A DNA stretch of 47,024 nucleotides from Actinomycetota bacterium. GTDB taxonomy: Bacteria > Armatimonadota > SYMT01. Shown in pieces: positions 16,315 through 26,124 of this stretch. The notes under the pieces are model-generated. The model worked only from the letters and a program-made list of their open reading frames with translations. It was not told where the DNA came from and did no database searches. Made by a program: the position numbers and the translations under genes. Every line of letters begins with the position of its first letter. Position 1 is the stretch's first letter. The stretch spans positions 1-47,024 of the forward strand of contig SYKE01000247.1 of the NCBI GenBank assembly GCA_005798285.1, read 5' to 3'.

Positions 16315-18068
16315 ACTCTCCACTCCAACAATTCTCCCTGACGGCGCACCGAGTTCGACGCAATCACTTCGCGGGACTCTGTGTGTTGTCCGCCACATCG
16401 GCCATTCTGGTGGGCTGCGGCGGTCGAGCAAAGCCCGAGCACTCCGGTTCCCTGCTCCCGCCGCCGGCGCGGACCGGCGGCGGCGCGACCGGCGCCTTTG
16501 CCCTGAAAGACTCCGCTGAAGCACTCGGCGTGAGATTCAAGCACAGCCATGGAACTTCCGCGCCCCTCACCATCGTGGAAACCATGGGAGGTGGGTGCGC
16601 GGTGCTGGATTTCGATGGCGATGGTCGCATGGATCTGTTTTTCACAAGCGCCGGTCAGGACTTCAAGCAGGAACGGCAGGAGCCCGGCAGTGGCCTCTTC
16701 CGCCAGACGGAGTCCGGCTCGTTCGAGAACGTGACCGCCGCAGCGGGGCTGACGATCGACACCTACGCTATGGGCTGCTGTGTCGGGGACTACGACAACG
16801 ACGGACGATCCGATCTCTTCGTCACCGGCTTCGGTCGAAACCAGCTGTTCCACAACCTCGGCGGCCGCTTCGAGGACGTCACCACGACCGCCGGGATTCT
16901 CCATCGACCCGGTCAATGGGGTACGGGGTGCAGCTTCGTGGACATCGACCGAGACGGAAAGCTGGATCTCTACGTCGCAAACTATGTGGTTTACGATCCC
17001 GCTGTGCCGCTCTGCCGCACTTCCAACACAATGACGGGCTGCACGCCGAACCGCTACAAAACCCAGAGGAACGAACTGTATCGGAACCTCGGAGGCGGCC
17101 GGTTCGAGGAGTGTGCCATTCCCCGAGGCGCCGACGATCCCAGCGGCGCCGGTCTCGGGGTGCTCTCAACCGATCTCAACAACGACGGCTGGCCGGAGAT
17201 TCTGGTCGCCAACGACGGAACCCCGAACGCCCTTCTGCAAAACGTGAAGGGCAAGTTCAAGAACATCGGGGATATGGCCGGCATCGCTTACGGAGAGACC
17301 GGCGCCATGCGGGCCGGCATGGGAATCGACGGTGGCGACTACGACGGCGACGGGAAGATGGACATCACCATCACCAACTTCTTTCACGAACCGAATTCCC
17401 TCTACCGCCAGCGGGACTTCCCGTTTTTCGAGGACCACTCGTACCTGAGCGGCGTCGGGACCCCTTCGATCAACCGGCTCGGCTTCGGCACGGTCTTCGT
17501 GGATCTGGATCAGGACGGGCGTCCGGATCTCTACGCGGGCAACGGACACGTTTTCGACAACGTTCATGAATTTAGCGACGTGGCGACGTTCGAGCAGTTG
17601 GACCTCGTCCTCTTGAACCAGGGAAGGGGCAAGTTTCAGGAGATTGCGGGAGGTGGAGCGCAGCCATCGCTGAAGTCCGTGGCCCGAGGCGTAGCGGCGG
17701 GCGATCTGAACAACGACGGGGCGCCGGATCTGGTCATCAATTGCCTGGGGAGGGCGGCGCGGGTACTGATGAATCAACCCACCTCTCCCCGCCATTGGCT
17801 CGGCGTGAGTCTGACGGGGACGCGGAGCAATCGGTCCGCCATCGGCGCCCGGGTGGAAGTGACCACACAGGAGGGATTGCAGGTGCGAGAGATTCGCAGC
17901 GGCGGCAGTTACTGCTCCCAGTCCGACCCGAGAGCCCTGTTTGGTCTGGGAGGCACGGTGGATCCCGCCCAGGTGAAGTTGACGGTTCGGTGGCCGGGCG
18001 GCAATCGGCAGTCGGTGAAGCTGAGCCGTCTGGACCAGTACCTTCAGATTACGGAGGAGGGCCGCTGA
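16311..18068 (+). CDS. VCBS/FG-GAP + ASPIC/UnbV lipoprotein (CRTAC1-like), copy 1
   Basis: 585 residues, GTG start at 16311 overlapping the TPR gene stop. A signal peptide ends at a lipobox-like LVGC near residue 36, so it is probably a lipoprotein. The middle has FG-GAP/VCBS beta-propeller repeats with calcium-binding-like DxDxDG loops: CAVLDFDGDGRMDLFF, VGDYDNDGRSDLFVTGF, VDIDRDGKLDLYVANY, VFVDLDQDGRPDLYAGNGH and LNNDGAPDLVI. The C-terminal 90 residues (RHWLGVSLTGTRSNRSAIGA, then VTTQEGLQVREIRSGGSYCSQ, ending KLTVRWPGGNRQSVK) are the ASPIC/UnbV domain. Such proteins are extracellular or outer-surface propellers. The function is not known. A TPR gene precedes and another follows it. Confidence 0.9.
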   Translation: MNSPLQQFSLTAHRVRRNHFAGLCVLSATSAILVGCGGRAKPEHSGSLLPPPARTGGGATGAFALKDSAEALGVRFKHSHGTSAPLTIVETMGGGCAVLDFDGDGRMDLFFTSAGQDFKQERQEPGSGLFRQTESGSFENVTAAAGLTIDTYAMGCCVGDYDNDGRSDLFVTGFGRNQLFHNLGGRFEDVTTTAGILHRPGQWGTGCSFVDIDRDGKLDLYVANYVVYDPAVPLCRTSNTMTGCTPNRYKTQRNELYRNLGGGRFEECAIPRGADDPSGAGLGVLSTDLNNDGWPEILVANDGTPNALLQNVKGKFKNIGDMAGIAYGETGAMRAGMGIDGGDYDGDGKMDITITNFFHEPNSLYRQRDFPFFEDHSYLSGVGTPSINRLGFGTVFVDLDQDGRPDLYAGNGHVFDNVHEFSDVATFEQLDLVLLNQGRGKFQEIAGGGAQPSLKSVARGVAAGDLNNDGAPDLVINCLGRAARVLMNQPTSPRHWLGVSLTGTRSNRSAIGARVEVTTQEGLQVREIRSGGSYCSQSDPRALFGLGGTVDPAQVKLTVRWPGGNRQSVKLSRLDQYLQITEEGR

Positions 18069-19585
18069 TGCGTCCTGTGCCGGGTTCCCATCGCTCCTCC
18101 CTCGGGACGCTGCTTGCGGCGGTTACGCTGCTGGGATCCGCCGGCTGTGGCGGCTCCCGAGAGGATGGTCTCGCAGCGTCCACCGGCGGCGGCGCCAGCC
18201 GTCCGCAGGGCGCGGGGTCTACGACTACAGCCCCCAACACGGTCTCCAGTCCGGGCGCCACGGCGCCCGCCCCGCCTCAGGCAGCGCCCGGAACGGGGAA
18301 CTCGGCTCCGGGCTCCACACCCATCAGCGGTACGGGCGGGGCGGCTCCGCCGGCGCCGTCGCTCGAGGAGGTCCAGCGTGCGACGGCTCAGGTAGAAATG
18401 ACGGTGGCTCAGCAGCCGACAGACTTCAACATCCGCATGCAGGCCGCTACGTTCTACATGCGCGCGGGGATGAACGCCCGCGCCATCCCTCACCTGGAGG
18501 CTGCCGGCCGACTTTCCCCCCGTGCCGAGCTCCCATGGATCGCCCTGGGAGATGCTCACACCCTCCTCGGCAAGTTCGATGCCGCCCGGAAGGCGTACGA
18601 TCGCGCGGCGAAGATCAAACCGAACAACTCGCTGCTCATCCGCGGGCAGGGGCAGTTGGAGTTGGCGCAAGAGCACTTCAAGGCTGCTCGTGCCGTGCTG
18701 GAGCGAGGACTGAAGCTGCACCCCGAGGATCTCGAGATCCGGGTCGCGCTCGGCAACCTGTATCTCGTGGTGAACAAGCCGAGATTAGCGGTTGAGACAC
18801 TCCTGCCCGCCATCAAGGAGGCGCCGGACAACCCCGGCCTGCACTCGCTGCTCGCGGACGCCTATGAGAGGGACCTGCACCTGGAGTCCGCGATCAAGGA
18901 GCTGGAGATCGTCACCCGACTCGATCCCACCATGCACGAGGCGTGGGGGAGAACCGGGCTCTACCTCGTAAACCTCGCCCGCTATTCGGAGGCCAGGAAG
19001 CCGTTGGAGCGTGCGATCCAACTCTTCCCCGGTGAGAGCCACTACCACGGAACTCTGGCGGACTCTTACCTGTTGGATCAGTCGTCACCCGACAACTTCG
19101 AAACAGCCGTCGGACTGTATCAGAAGGCGCTGGAACTGGATCCGAAGAACGAAAAGGCGCTCTATTCTTATGCCATGGGGCTCACCCGGCGGGGCCGTCC
19201 CGAGGACCTCACCGAGGCATCCGGACTGCTGAAACGACTTCTGGCAATGGATGAGAAGGACTCGAACGTGCATTTCAAGCTTGCAGAGACTCTGCGGCGG
19301 ATGGGTCGGGTCGAGGACGCAAAGAAGCATCAGAAGCGATTTCGAGAGCTCTTTGAGCTGGGCCGCAAGCAGACCCGCACGCTCTACGCCCGTGCCTCCT
19401 TCGAGGATACCGCCGAGGCGCACTTGAAGCTTGCACGGGAGCACCGCGGCCGGGGCAATGCCGCGCTGGCAGCGAAGGAGTATCGGCTCGCCCTCGATCG
19501 GGATCCCGGGCTCTCCGCCGCCCGAGCGGAACTCGAGGCGCTCGGAGCCGTCGCCGCTCCGGAGAACAAGGGCTTGAAGCGATGA
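18068..19585 (+). CDS. TPR lipoprotein
   Basis: 505 residues from ATG 18068, sharing one base with the preceding stop (TGATG). The open frame upstream to 17741 overlaps the UnbV gene and has no signal peptide, so the internal start is right. The signal peptide has lipobox SAGC near residue 27, followed by a long Gly/Ala/Pro/Thr-rich linker to about residue 100. Tandem TPR repeats then run to about 440 (DFNIRMQAATFYMRAGMNAR, ELPWIALGDAHTLLGKFDAA, ALGNLYLVVNKPRLAVETLL, EAWGRTGLYLVNLARYSEAR, KALYSYAMGLTRRGRPEDL). It is the second TPR member of the operon and the more likely partner of the UnbV lipoprotein that follows with a 4-bp overlap. Confidence 0.85.
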   Translation: MRPVPGSHRSSLGTLLAAVTLLGSAGCGGSREDGLAASTGGGASRPQGAGSTTTAPNTVSSPGATAPAPPQAAPGTGNSAPGSTPISGTGGAAPPAPSLEEVQRATAQVEMTVAQQPTDFNIRMQAATFYMRAGMNARAIPHLEAAGRLSPRAELPWIALGDAHTLLGKFDAARKAYDRAAKIKPNNSLLIRGQGQLELAQEHFKAARAVLERGLKLHPEDLEIRVALGNLYLVVNKPRLAVETLLPAIKEAPDNPGLHSLLADAYERDLHLESAIKELEIVTRLDPTMHEAWGRTGLYLVNLARYSEARKPLERAIQLFPGESHYHGTLADSYLLDQSSPDNFETAVGLYQKALELDPKNEKALYSYAMGLTRRGRPEDLTEASGLLKRLLAMDEKDSNVHFKLAETLRRMGRVEDAKKHQKRFRELFELGRKQTRTLYARASFEDTAEAHLKLAREHRGRGNAALAAKEYRLALDRDPGLSAARAELEALGAVAAPENKGLKR

Positions 19586-21264
19586 GGCCCCTCCTCGCGA
19601 GGCTGCTGTTGGGAGCCGGCGTCCTCTGGGGGGCGCTGACGGCATCGGGCTGTCAAAGCCCGAGCAAGCCGGCGCCAGTCGATACTCAGACCCGTTTTGA
19701 GGCCGGCTTTCAGGATCGGACCCGAGAAAGCGGCCTGGATCGATTTGAACGAGTCGATGGCAGCTCCGGGCGGAAGTTTTTCCCCGAACAGATGGGGAGC
19801 GGCTGCGCCATCTTCGACTACGACAATGACGGCTTCCAGGACGTCTACTTCTGTTCGGGCTCCACACTGCCCGGCTACAAGGGTCCCGCCGGAAAGAACC
19901 GCCTCTTTCGAAACAAGGGTGGCGGTTCGTTCGAAGACGTCACGGACAAGGCCGGCGTCGGGTGCGGCAAGTACTGCATCGGCGCCGCCGCGGCGGACTA
20001 CGACAACGACGGGGACACCGATCTCTACCTCACCTGCTTCGGTCCGAACGTCCTTTACCGCAATGAGGGCGACGGCACGTTCAAAGATGTGACCGCAGCG
20101 GCGAAGGTCGGCGATCCGCGCCTGAGCGCCTCCGCCGCGTGGGGCGACTTTGACGGGGATGGGTTCCTCGATCTTTACGTCGCAAACTACGTGAAATACG
20201 ACATCCGCAAGGATCGCTGGTGCAGCAAGTTTGCGGGCCAGAAGAGCTTCTGCGGGCCCACCCTGTACGATCCCGGCGAGCACACCCTCTACCACAACAA
20301 CGGCGACGGCGCCTTCACCGACATCTCCGCATCCTCAGGGATCCGTACCGGACACGGCAACGGCATGGGAGTGGTGTGGCTCGATTACGATGACGATGGC
20401 CGGCAGGACATCTTCGTGGCGAACGATCAGTCGCCGAATTTCTTGTGGCACAACGAAGGCGGCGGCAAGTTTGTCGATACCGCCATGGAGAGCGGCATCG
20501 CCTTCGGTGAGGAAGGCAACGCCCGCGCCGGAATGGGGGTCGATGTCGGGGACTACGACAATGACGGCAAGCCCGATCTCGTGGTCACCAACTTCTCCGA
20601 GGAGAGCAACGCCCTTTACCACAACGAGGGCGGATTGTTCCGAGACGTGGCGATGGCATCCGGCATGGGCGCCGGCACGCTGATGTTCCTCGGCTTCGGC
20701 ACAGGCTTCCTCGACTACGATCGCGATGGTCACCTCGACCTTTTCTTCGCGAATGGCCATGTGCTGGATGACATCGAGACGTACTCCGACTCGGTGACCT
20801 GGGCCCAGGCGGCCCAGCTCTTTCGGAACAAAGGTGACGGCACTTTTGATGACGCATCCGTCCCAACCGGGGTCTCGAAGGGCAAGCGGGTGGCGCGCGG
20901 GGCCGCCTTCGGCGACCTCGATAACGACGGTCGGCCCGATGTCGTGATCTCGGTGATGCGGGGAAAGCCGCTCTACCTGCACAACGAGAATGTCGCGACG
21001 GGGCACTGGCTCGGCCTGACTCTGCGTCCAAAGAACGGAGCCGCCTCCGCCATCGGCGCCACAGTGTGGGTCACCGCGGACGGCAAGACCCAGCGCCGGG
21101 ACGTTCGGGCCAACGCCAGCTATGCGTCCTCGAATGACCCACGACCTCTCTTCGGCCTGGGTCCCGCCACGAGGGTCACACAGATCAAGGTCCGCTGGCC
21201 CAATGGGAAGACCTCCGAAGTGGTTCCGACTCAGATCGACGAGTACCTGACCATCACCGAATAG
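19582..21264 (+). CDS. VCBS/FG-GAP + ASPIC/UnbV lipoprotein (CRTAC1-like), copy 2
   Basis: 560 residues, ATG 19582 overlapping the TPR stop (ATGA). Signal peptide with lipobox TASGC near residue 24, so a lipoprotein. VCBS/FG-GAP repeats: CAIFDYDNDGFQDVYFCSGS, AAADYDNDGDTDLYLTCFG, GDFDGDGFLDLYVANYVKYD, WLDYDDDGRQDIFVANDQ, VGDYDNDGKPDLVVTNF, FLDYDRDGHLDLFFANGH and LDNDGRPDVVISVM. The ASPIC/UnbV end is GHWLGLTLRPKNGAASAIGA then WVTADGKTQRRDVRANASYA and IKVRWPNGKTSEVVPTQIDE. It is a clear paralogue of the 16311-18068 protein, so the operon seems to have grown by duplicating a TPR + UnbV pair. Convergent with alr 60 bp away. Confidence 0.9.
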   Translation: MRPLLARLLLGAGVLWGALTASGCQSPSKPAPVDTQTRFEAGFQDRTRESGLDRFERVDGSSGRKFFPEQMGSGCAIFDYDNDGFQDVYFCSGSTLPGYKGPAGKNRLFRNKGGGSFEDVTDKAGVGCGKYCIGAAAADYDNDGDTDLYLTCFGPNVLYRNEGDGTFKDVTAAAKVGDPRLSASAAWGDFDGDGFLDLYVANYVKYDIRKDRWCSKFAGQKSFCGPTLYDPGEHTLYHNNGDGAFTDISASSGIRTGHGNGMGVVWLDYDDDGRQDIFVANDQSPNFLWHNEGGGKFVDTAMESGIAFGEEGNARAGMGVDVGDYDNDGKPDLVVTNFSEESNALYHNEGGLFRDVAMASGMGAGTLMFLGFGTGFLDYDRDGHLDLFFANGHVLDDIETYSDSVTWAQAAQLFRNKGDGTFDDASVPTGVSKGKRVARGAAFGDLDNDGRPDVVISVMRGKPLYLHNENVATGHWLGLTLRPKNGAASAIGATVWVTADGKTQRRDVRANASYASSNDPRPLFGLGPATRVTQIKVRWPNGKTSEVVPTQIDEYLTITE

Positions 21265-21323
21265 TCCCCCCGGGCGTGAACTCCCCACTCCGGAACAAGG
21301 GCCGTCTCGGTCTGCGAGGAGCT

Positions 21324-22430
21324 CTATGCGGAGGCGAGACGGGGTAGGCGGTCGGCCAGGCGGGTGAGGATTTCGTAGGGAATGGTGCCTGCGAGTTCGG
21401 CAAGCTGGGTGGCGGTGATTTCGTTCGGGCCGCGCCGACCCAGGAACGTGGCGGTGTCGCCCGGGAGGACGTCGGGCAGGTCGGTCACGTCGAGCATGGT
21501 CTGATCCATGCAAACTCGGCCGCGAATGGGAGCGATGCCGCCGCCAACCAGCGCAAAGCCCCGGTTTGAGAGCGCCCAGGGCACGCCGTCGGCGTAGCCC
21601 AGCGCCGTAACCGCAATGCGGGAGTTTCGCTGGGGAACCCACGCTCCACCGTATCCGGTAGCGCGGCCCGCCGGTACCGGCTTGATCTGCAGGATCCGAG
21701 CGTGCACGGATGCCACCGGGAGAGGTCGGAACGGGAGTGGGCCCTCAGCCGGCGGAACGCCATAGGTGATGAGGCCCCCGCGGACCCAATGGAGCCGCGA
21801 GGGCGGAAACCGAACCGCCGCAGCGCTGTTGGCGGCGTGCAGCACCACGCCGGGAAACTCTTGTCCGGTGGCTTCCACCAGCGGTTTGAAGCGTGACCAC
21901 TGCACGGCCGTGGCCTCGGGGGAGTGGTCTGCCGATGCGAAGTGGGTCATCACACCGGCCAACTCCAGACCCGGTTGTGCGATCAGTCGCCGGCAGAGTT
22001 CCATCACATCCTCAGGCTCAACGCCGACGCGACCCATCCCGGTGTCCACCTTCACATGGATCCTCGCCGGGCGCCCGTGGGTCACTGCCGTGCGGGAGAG
22101 TTCGTCGAGCACCTCGCCGCGGAGGGCCACGGTCTCGAGATCCGCTTCCACAGCCACGGCTGCTTGCTCGGCAATCAGTGGGCTCAGCACCAGGATTCGC
22201 GCCGTCAGGCCGCTCTCGCGGAGAGCTAGACCTTCCTCCACCCGCGCAACGGCCAGCCCGGCGACTCCGGTTTGAACTGCGGCGTGAGCGATCGGGAGCA
22301 GCCCGTGGCCATAGGCGTTGGCCTTGACGACCGCCAGGACCGGACAACCCGCCGCGGTGGACAGGGCCTTCAGGTTAGCCCGGTAGGCATCCAGGTCGAC
22401 TTCAACCCAGGCTGTGGGAGGGGGTCTCAT
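21324..22430 (-). CDS. alr: Alanine racemase
   Basis: 368 residues, the usual length. It interconverts L- and D-alanine with pyridoxal phosphate and supplies D-Ala for peptidoglycan. Lys36 in VLAVVKANAYGHG carries PLP. The second catalytic Tyr is in ATGYGGAWVPQ, and the C-terminal domain has RVCMDQTMLDVTDLPDVLPGD. The ATG at 22430-22428 overlaps the smc stop codon (ATGA), so translation is coupled to smc, an unexpected partner. It is the last gene of a co-directional run and converges with the UnbV operon. No signal peptide; cytoplasmic. Confidence 0.97.
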   Translation of the reverse strand: MRPPPTAWVEVDLDAYRANLKALSTAAGCPVLAVVKANAYGHGLLPIAHAAVQTGVAGLAVARVEEGLALRESGLTARILVLSPLIAEQAAVAVEADLETVALRGEVLDELSRTAVTHGRPARIHVKVDTGMGRVGVEPEDVMELCRRLIAQPGLELAGVMTHFASADHSPEATAVQWSRFKPLVEATGQEFPGVVLHAANSAAAVRFPPSRLHWVRGGLITYGVPPAEGPLPFRPLPVASVHARILQIKPVPAGRATGYGGAWVPQRNSRIAVTALGYADGVPWALSNRGFALVGGGIAPIRGRVCMDQTMLDVTDLPDVLPGDTATFLGRRGPNEITATQLAELAGTIPYEILTRLADRLPRLASA

Positions 22431-25400
22431 CCCGCGACGCCCGCCAGTTCTTCGGCGACCTGCGAGACCACGGGATCGGTGAGCAGGCAGGAGAGCACCT
22501 TGCTCACCCCCCGCTCCTCCATCGTTACGCCGTAGAGGATGTCGGCGCGCTCCATGGAGGCCCGGTTGTGAGTGACCATGATGAACTGGGTCTTTCCCGA
22601 AAAGTCCCGCAGCACGTCGCAGAAGCGGCCCACGTTGGCCTCGTCGAGAGGAGCGTCCACCTCGTCGAGCACGCAGAACGGGCTTGGCCGGACGTGCATC
22701 AGCGCAAACAGGAGCGCCGAGGCGGTCATCGCACGTTCGCCACCCGAGAGAAGCAGTAGATTCTGGCGCCGTTTGCCCGGCGGCTCCACAAAGATGTCGA
22801 TGCCGGTGTTCAGCACGTCGTGGGGATCCGTCAACACCAGCTCGGTGGTTCCGCCCCCGAAGAGCTTTTTGAACATCTCGTCGAATGCCGCGGCGATCCT
22901 ATGGAACGCCGTGAGGAAGTTGTCCCGGCTCAGCGCATCCAGTTCGCGGATCACCTCCTCAAGCTGAATCCTCGCGGTTTCCAGGTCCGTGTTCTGCGCG
23001 GAGAGAAAGTCCCAGCGCTCGCGGGTGGTCTGATACTGTTCTTCCGCCTCCAGGTTTACCACTCCCAGGGAGCGGAGTTGGCGCCTCAGGCGAGCAATCT
23101 CCGTCTCGGGATCTCCCAGTCCGGCCAGTGTGGCCTCGGCGTCAGCGGGATTCCATCGTTCGAGCAGCCGTGCCACAGTGGGTGGAGCGTCCTCTTCCTC
23201 AGGCTGCTGCGCCCCATCCGAGCCGGACGCGGGACCCGGCCCACGGGACCGAGCCCGACCACCGGAGAGGGTTCGGCTGTTCACGGCATCGAGCCACTGC
23301 CGGTTCGACTGATCCCGGCGGGCGCTGACGGCGGTCCACTCCACGTGCGCTCGATGGCCCCGATCCACCACCTCTCGCAGCCGCTGGCCCAGTTCTCGAG
23401 CCCGCGTGGCGGCGGCATCGAGCGAGAGTGAGAGCGCGGTGCGTTCCGCAGCCACCTCCGACAATTCGTTCCGCGCCCGTTCCGCGTCGCTGTGCGCCTT
23501 CTGCAGCGCCTCGTCGATCGGGGAGAAGTCGAGCTGCTGCTGATCCCGCTCGGCGGTGAGAGTCTGTTCCTCCCTCCTGCGGTCGAGCTGCTGTCGCTCC
23601 ACGTACGCGAGGCCATCCTTCTGGCGGCGAAGCTGTCCCTCGGCTTCCCGCACTCGTTCCTGGAGCGTGGCGGCTCGCACTCGGCTGTCGGAGACGCGTT
23701 TCTCGGCTGCTCTGCGCGTCTCGTCAAGGGATCTCACCTCCGTCTCGAGCTTTCGGATCTCGGCGTCGTCATGCGCGGCCGGGGAGATCTCGCCATCCGG
23801 TCTCGGAGTCGCTTCGAGGGCGGTGCGGGCAGCAGCCAGGTCTCGCTCGATCCGCGTCGTCTCGCCGCGCGCCCGGTCCTCACGGGCCTTAAGGCGCGAA
23901 AGTTCCTGTTGCACCCGCTCGCGGTCTCGTACCAGAGCGTGGGCCTCGGCTCGGAGCCGCTCGGCGCGGGCCTGCTGCTCCCGCAGGGTGGTCTGACCGT
24001 TCTTCAGCGCATCCTCGGCCTTCTGCAATTCAGCCGTCGCGGCGCTTCGCGCGGCATCTCGCTCAGCCATGCCGCCCTGCAGCGCCTCGATTTCGCGACG
24101 TCGGGCCAGAAGGGCCGCCGTATCGGACGACCCCCCGGCGCCGGCGCCGACCGCTCCCTGCCCGGTCATCCACTCCCCGTGCGGGGTGACCCAGAGGTCT
24201 ACGGACTCGGCCTCTGCGGGATCGGTCAGCCGTACCGCATCCAGATGATCGACGACCCTCACGTGCGCCAGCAGCGCCGTCGCCCATGCGGCTCCGGGAG
24301 TCGGGTCCGCGGCGGAGAGTCCGAGCGCCTCTGCCAGAGTGCCGTGCCGGACTTCAACGGTCCGAGTGGGTCGAGTGGGGAGGAGCACGGCGCTCTTCTT
24401 GCGCTCCTTCAGCCACCGGAGCGCGGGCAGCACGCTCTCTGAGTCCTGGGCGATCAGCGCCTGAGCACACGCTCCGAGCGCAACGACAACGGCCTGCTCG
24501 AGGCCGGGCGGCACCCTCAGGTGATCGGTGAGGGGGGTCCAGCGACCCGGCGCCTGCCCACGGCCGGCCGCCTGGAGGAGATCCCGCGAGCCGGGAGCCA
24601 GCCCTTCCGCCCGCTGATCGAGTTCCGCCAGCGCCTGAATGCGGGCGAGCAAACGGCTTCGATCGCTTTCCGCGGCCGCGAGAGTCTGGCGTGCTGCCGT
24701 GACGGCCTGTTCCAGGGGTCGCTGTGCCGCGGAGCAGCGCTCCGACTCCAGCCGCGCGGCCTCCCGTTGAGCCGCGGCTCCGGCCGAGAGCTGCTCCGTC
24801 TTGAGGGCGTCCGCTTCCAGGCGGATGCGCTCATCCTCGGCTTCTTTCAGCGCGGCATTCCCGCGGGCCTGCTGATCTTCCAGACTCTGCACCCGCGAAC
24901 TGCGAGACGCGAACTGGGTTTGAAGCTCCGCCCGCCGGCGCTCGGCTGCCAGGCGGCTTCGCTGCACGGCGTCGAGTTCCGCCGCGCGCTTCTCATGCGC
25001 CTGCCGCGCCGCCGTAGAGCGCTTCTCGGTCTCCGCAGCCGTGGCTCGGGCTTGTTCCAGTTCTGCTCGGATCCGAGCTTCTTCTGCGACCGCCCGTTCC
25101 AGGCGGGCCTGTTGATCGGTGAGGCGCTGTGCGATTTCCTTGAGGTCGCGTTGGGCCCCGGCAAGACGCCGGTTCAACTCTCCTGCGCGCGCCTCCGCAC
25201 GTGCTTTTCGGCCCTCGAGATCACTTGCCTGAGCCACTGCCGTTCTCTCGGCTTCCCGCAAGGACTCGGCTCGGGCCTCCAGGTCGCGCATGCCGTGGCG
25301 TGCAGTCGCCTCCGAGGCCTGAACCTCGTTTTGCTCCTTCTCCAGCCGTTCCCGTTCCTCGCGCAGTTCCTTCACCAGTCGATCGAGGGCCGAGTGTTCA

Positions 25401-26116
25401 GACTCAAAGCGTTTGAGACGAAGACCGTACCAGGCATCCTCCACGAGCGCCAGGCGATCAGCAATCTCGAACCAGCGACGGGCGGCGGCGGCCTGTCGCT
25501 GCAGCGGCCCGAGCTGTGCCTCCAACTCCCCGAGGATGTCGCGCACGCGCACCAGATTCTGCTGGGTGGTCTCGAGCTTTCGTTCCGACTCTCGCTTCCG
25601 AGCGCGATACTTCTGAACCCCCGCTGCCTCTTCGAAGAAGGCGCGCCGATCTTCCGAGCGTACGCTCAGCACCTGGTCGATCTCGCCCTGACCAATCATC
25701 GCGTAGGCGTCTCGCCCCAACCCGGTATCCATGAAAAGCTCGTGGACATCACGCAGCCGGCAGCCGACCTTGTTGATGAAACACTCGCTCTCGCCGGACC
25801 GGTACATCCGTCGCGTGACCGTGATCTCATTGAATCCGAGCGGCAGCCGTCCGGAGGTGTTGTCGAGCGTGAGCGACACCTCTGCCACGCCAAGGGGTCG
25901 GCGGCGGCTGTTCCCGGCAAAGATGACGTCTGAATTCGTGGCGCCGCGCAGGTGGCGGACATTGCTCTCGCCCAGCACCCAGAGCAGTGCATCGGAGAGG
26001 TTGCTCTTGCCGGACCCATTGGGCCCAATGATGCAGGTAATCCCGCGAGGGAACTCCACCACCGTGCGGTCGGCGAACGTTTTGAACCCCTGAAGGGTGA
26101 GCGACTTGAGATGCAC
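22427..26116 (-). CDS. smc: Chromosome segregation SMC ATPase
   Basis: 1229 residues, full length for bacterial SMC. Walker A is GPNGSGKS at 31-38, followed by the R-loop/Q-loop region, a long coiled-coil (about 165-500), a hinge near 510-650 (including RWTPLTDHLRVPPGLEQAVV), the return coiled coil to about 1040, and the head half with signature motif LSGGERAMTASALLFALM and Walker B PFCVLDEVDAPLDEANVGRF. It condenses and segregates the chromosome in the cytoplasm; its partners ScpA and ScpB are not in this window. It starts 8 bp after the mutS stop and overlaps alr, so the three form one unit. Confidence 0.97.
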   Translation of the reverse strand: MHLKSLTLQGFKTFADRTVVEFPRGITCIIGPNGSGKSNLSDALLWVLGESNVRHLRGATNSDVIFAGNSRRRPLGVAEVSLTLDNTSGRLPLGFNEITVTRRMYRSGESECFINKVGCRLRDVHELFMDTGLGRDAYAMIGQGEIDQVLSVRSEDRRAFFEEAAGVQKYRARKRESERKLETTQQNLVRVRDILGELEAQLGPLQRQAAAARRWFEIADRLALVEDAWYGLRLKRFESEHSALDRLVKELREERERLEKEQNEVQASEATARHGMRDLEARAESLREAERTAVAQASDLEGRKARAEARAGELNRRLAGAQRDLKEIAQRLTDQQARLERAVAEEARIRAELEQARATAAETEKRSTAARQAHEKRAAELDAVQRSRLAAERRRAELQTQFASRSSRVQSLEDQQARGNAALKEAEDERIRLEADALKTEQLSAGAAAQREAARLESERCSAAQRPLEQAVTAARQTLAAAESDRSRLLARIQALAELDQRAEGLAPGSRDLLQAAGRGQAPGRWTPLTDHLRVPPGLEQAVVVALGACAQALIAQDSESVLPALRWLKERKKSAVLLPTRPTRTVEVRHGTLAEALGLSAADPTPGAAWATALLAHVRVVDHLDAVRLTDPAEAESVDLWVTPHGEWMTGQGAVGAGAGGSSDTAALLARRREIEALQGGMAERDAARSAATAELQKAEDALKNGQTTLREQQARAERLRAEAHALVRDRERVQQELSRLKAREDRARGETTRIERDLAAARTALEATPRPDGEISPAAHDDAEIRKLETEVRSLDETRRAAEKRVSDSRVRAATLQERVREAEGQLRRQKDGLAYVERQQLDRRREEQTLTAERDQQQLDFSPIDEALQKAHSDAERARNELSEVAAERTALSLSLDAAATRARELGQRLREVVDRGHRAHVEWTAVSARRDQSNRQWLDAVNSRTLSGGRARSRGPGPASGSDGAQQPEEEDAPPTVARLLERWNPADAEATLAGLGDPETEIARLRRQLRSLGVVNLEAEEQYQTTRERWDFLSAQNTDLETARIQLEEVIRELDALSRDNFLTAFHRIAAAFDEMFKKLFGGGTTELVLTDPHDVLNTGIDIFVEPPGKRRQNLLLLSGGERAMTASALLFALMHVRPSPFCVLDEVDAPLDEANVGRFCDVLRDFSGKTQFIMVTHNRASMERADILYGVTMEERGVSKVLSCLLTDPVVSQVAEELAGVAG

Positions 26117-26124
26117 GAACGGCC

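Noticed and set aside
24521-25933. Long plus-strand open frame inside smc
   Set aside because: Antisense shadow of the SMC coiled-coil; no domain visible.
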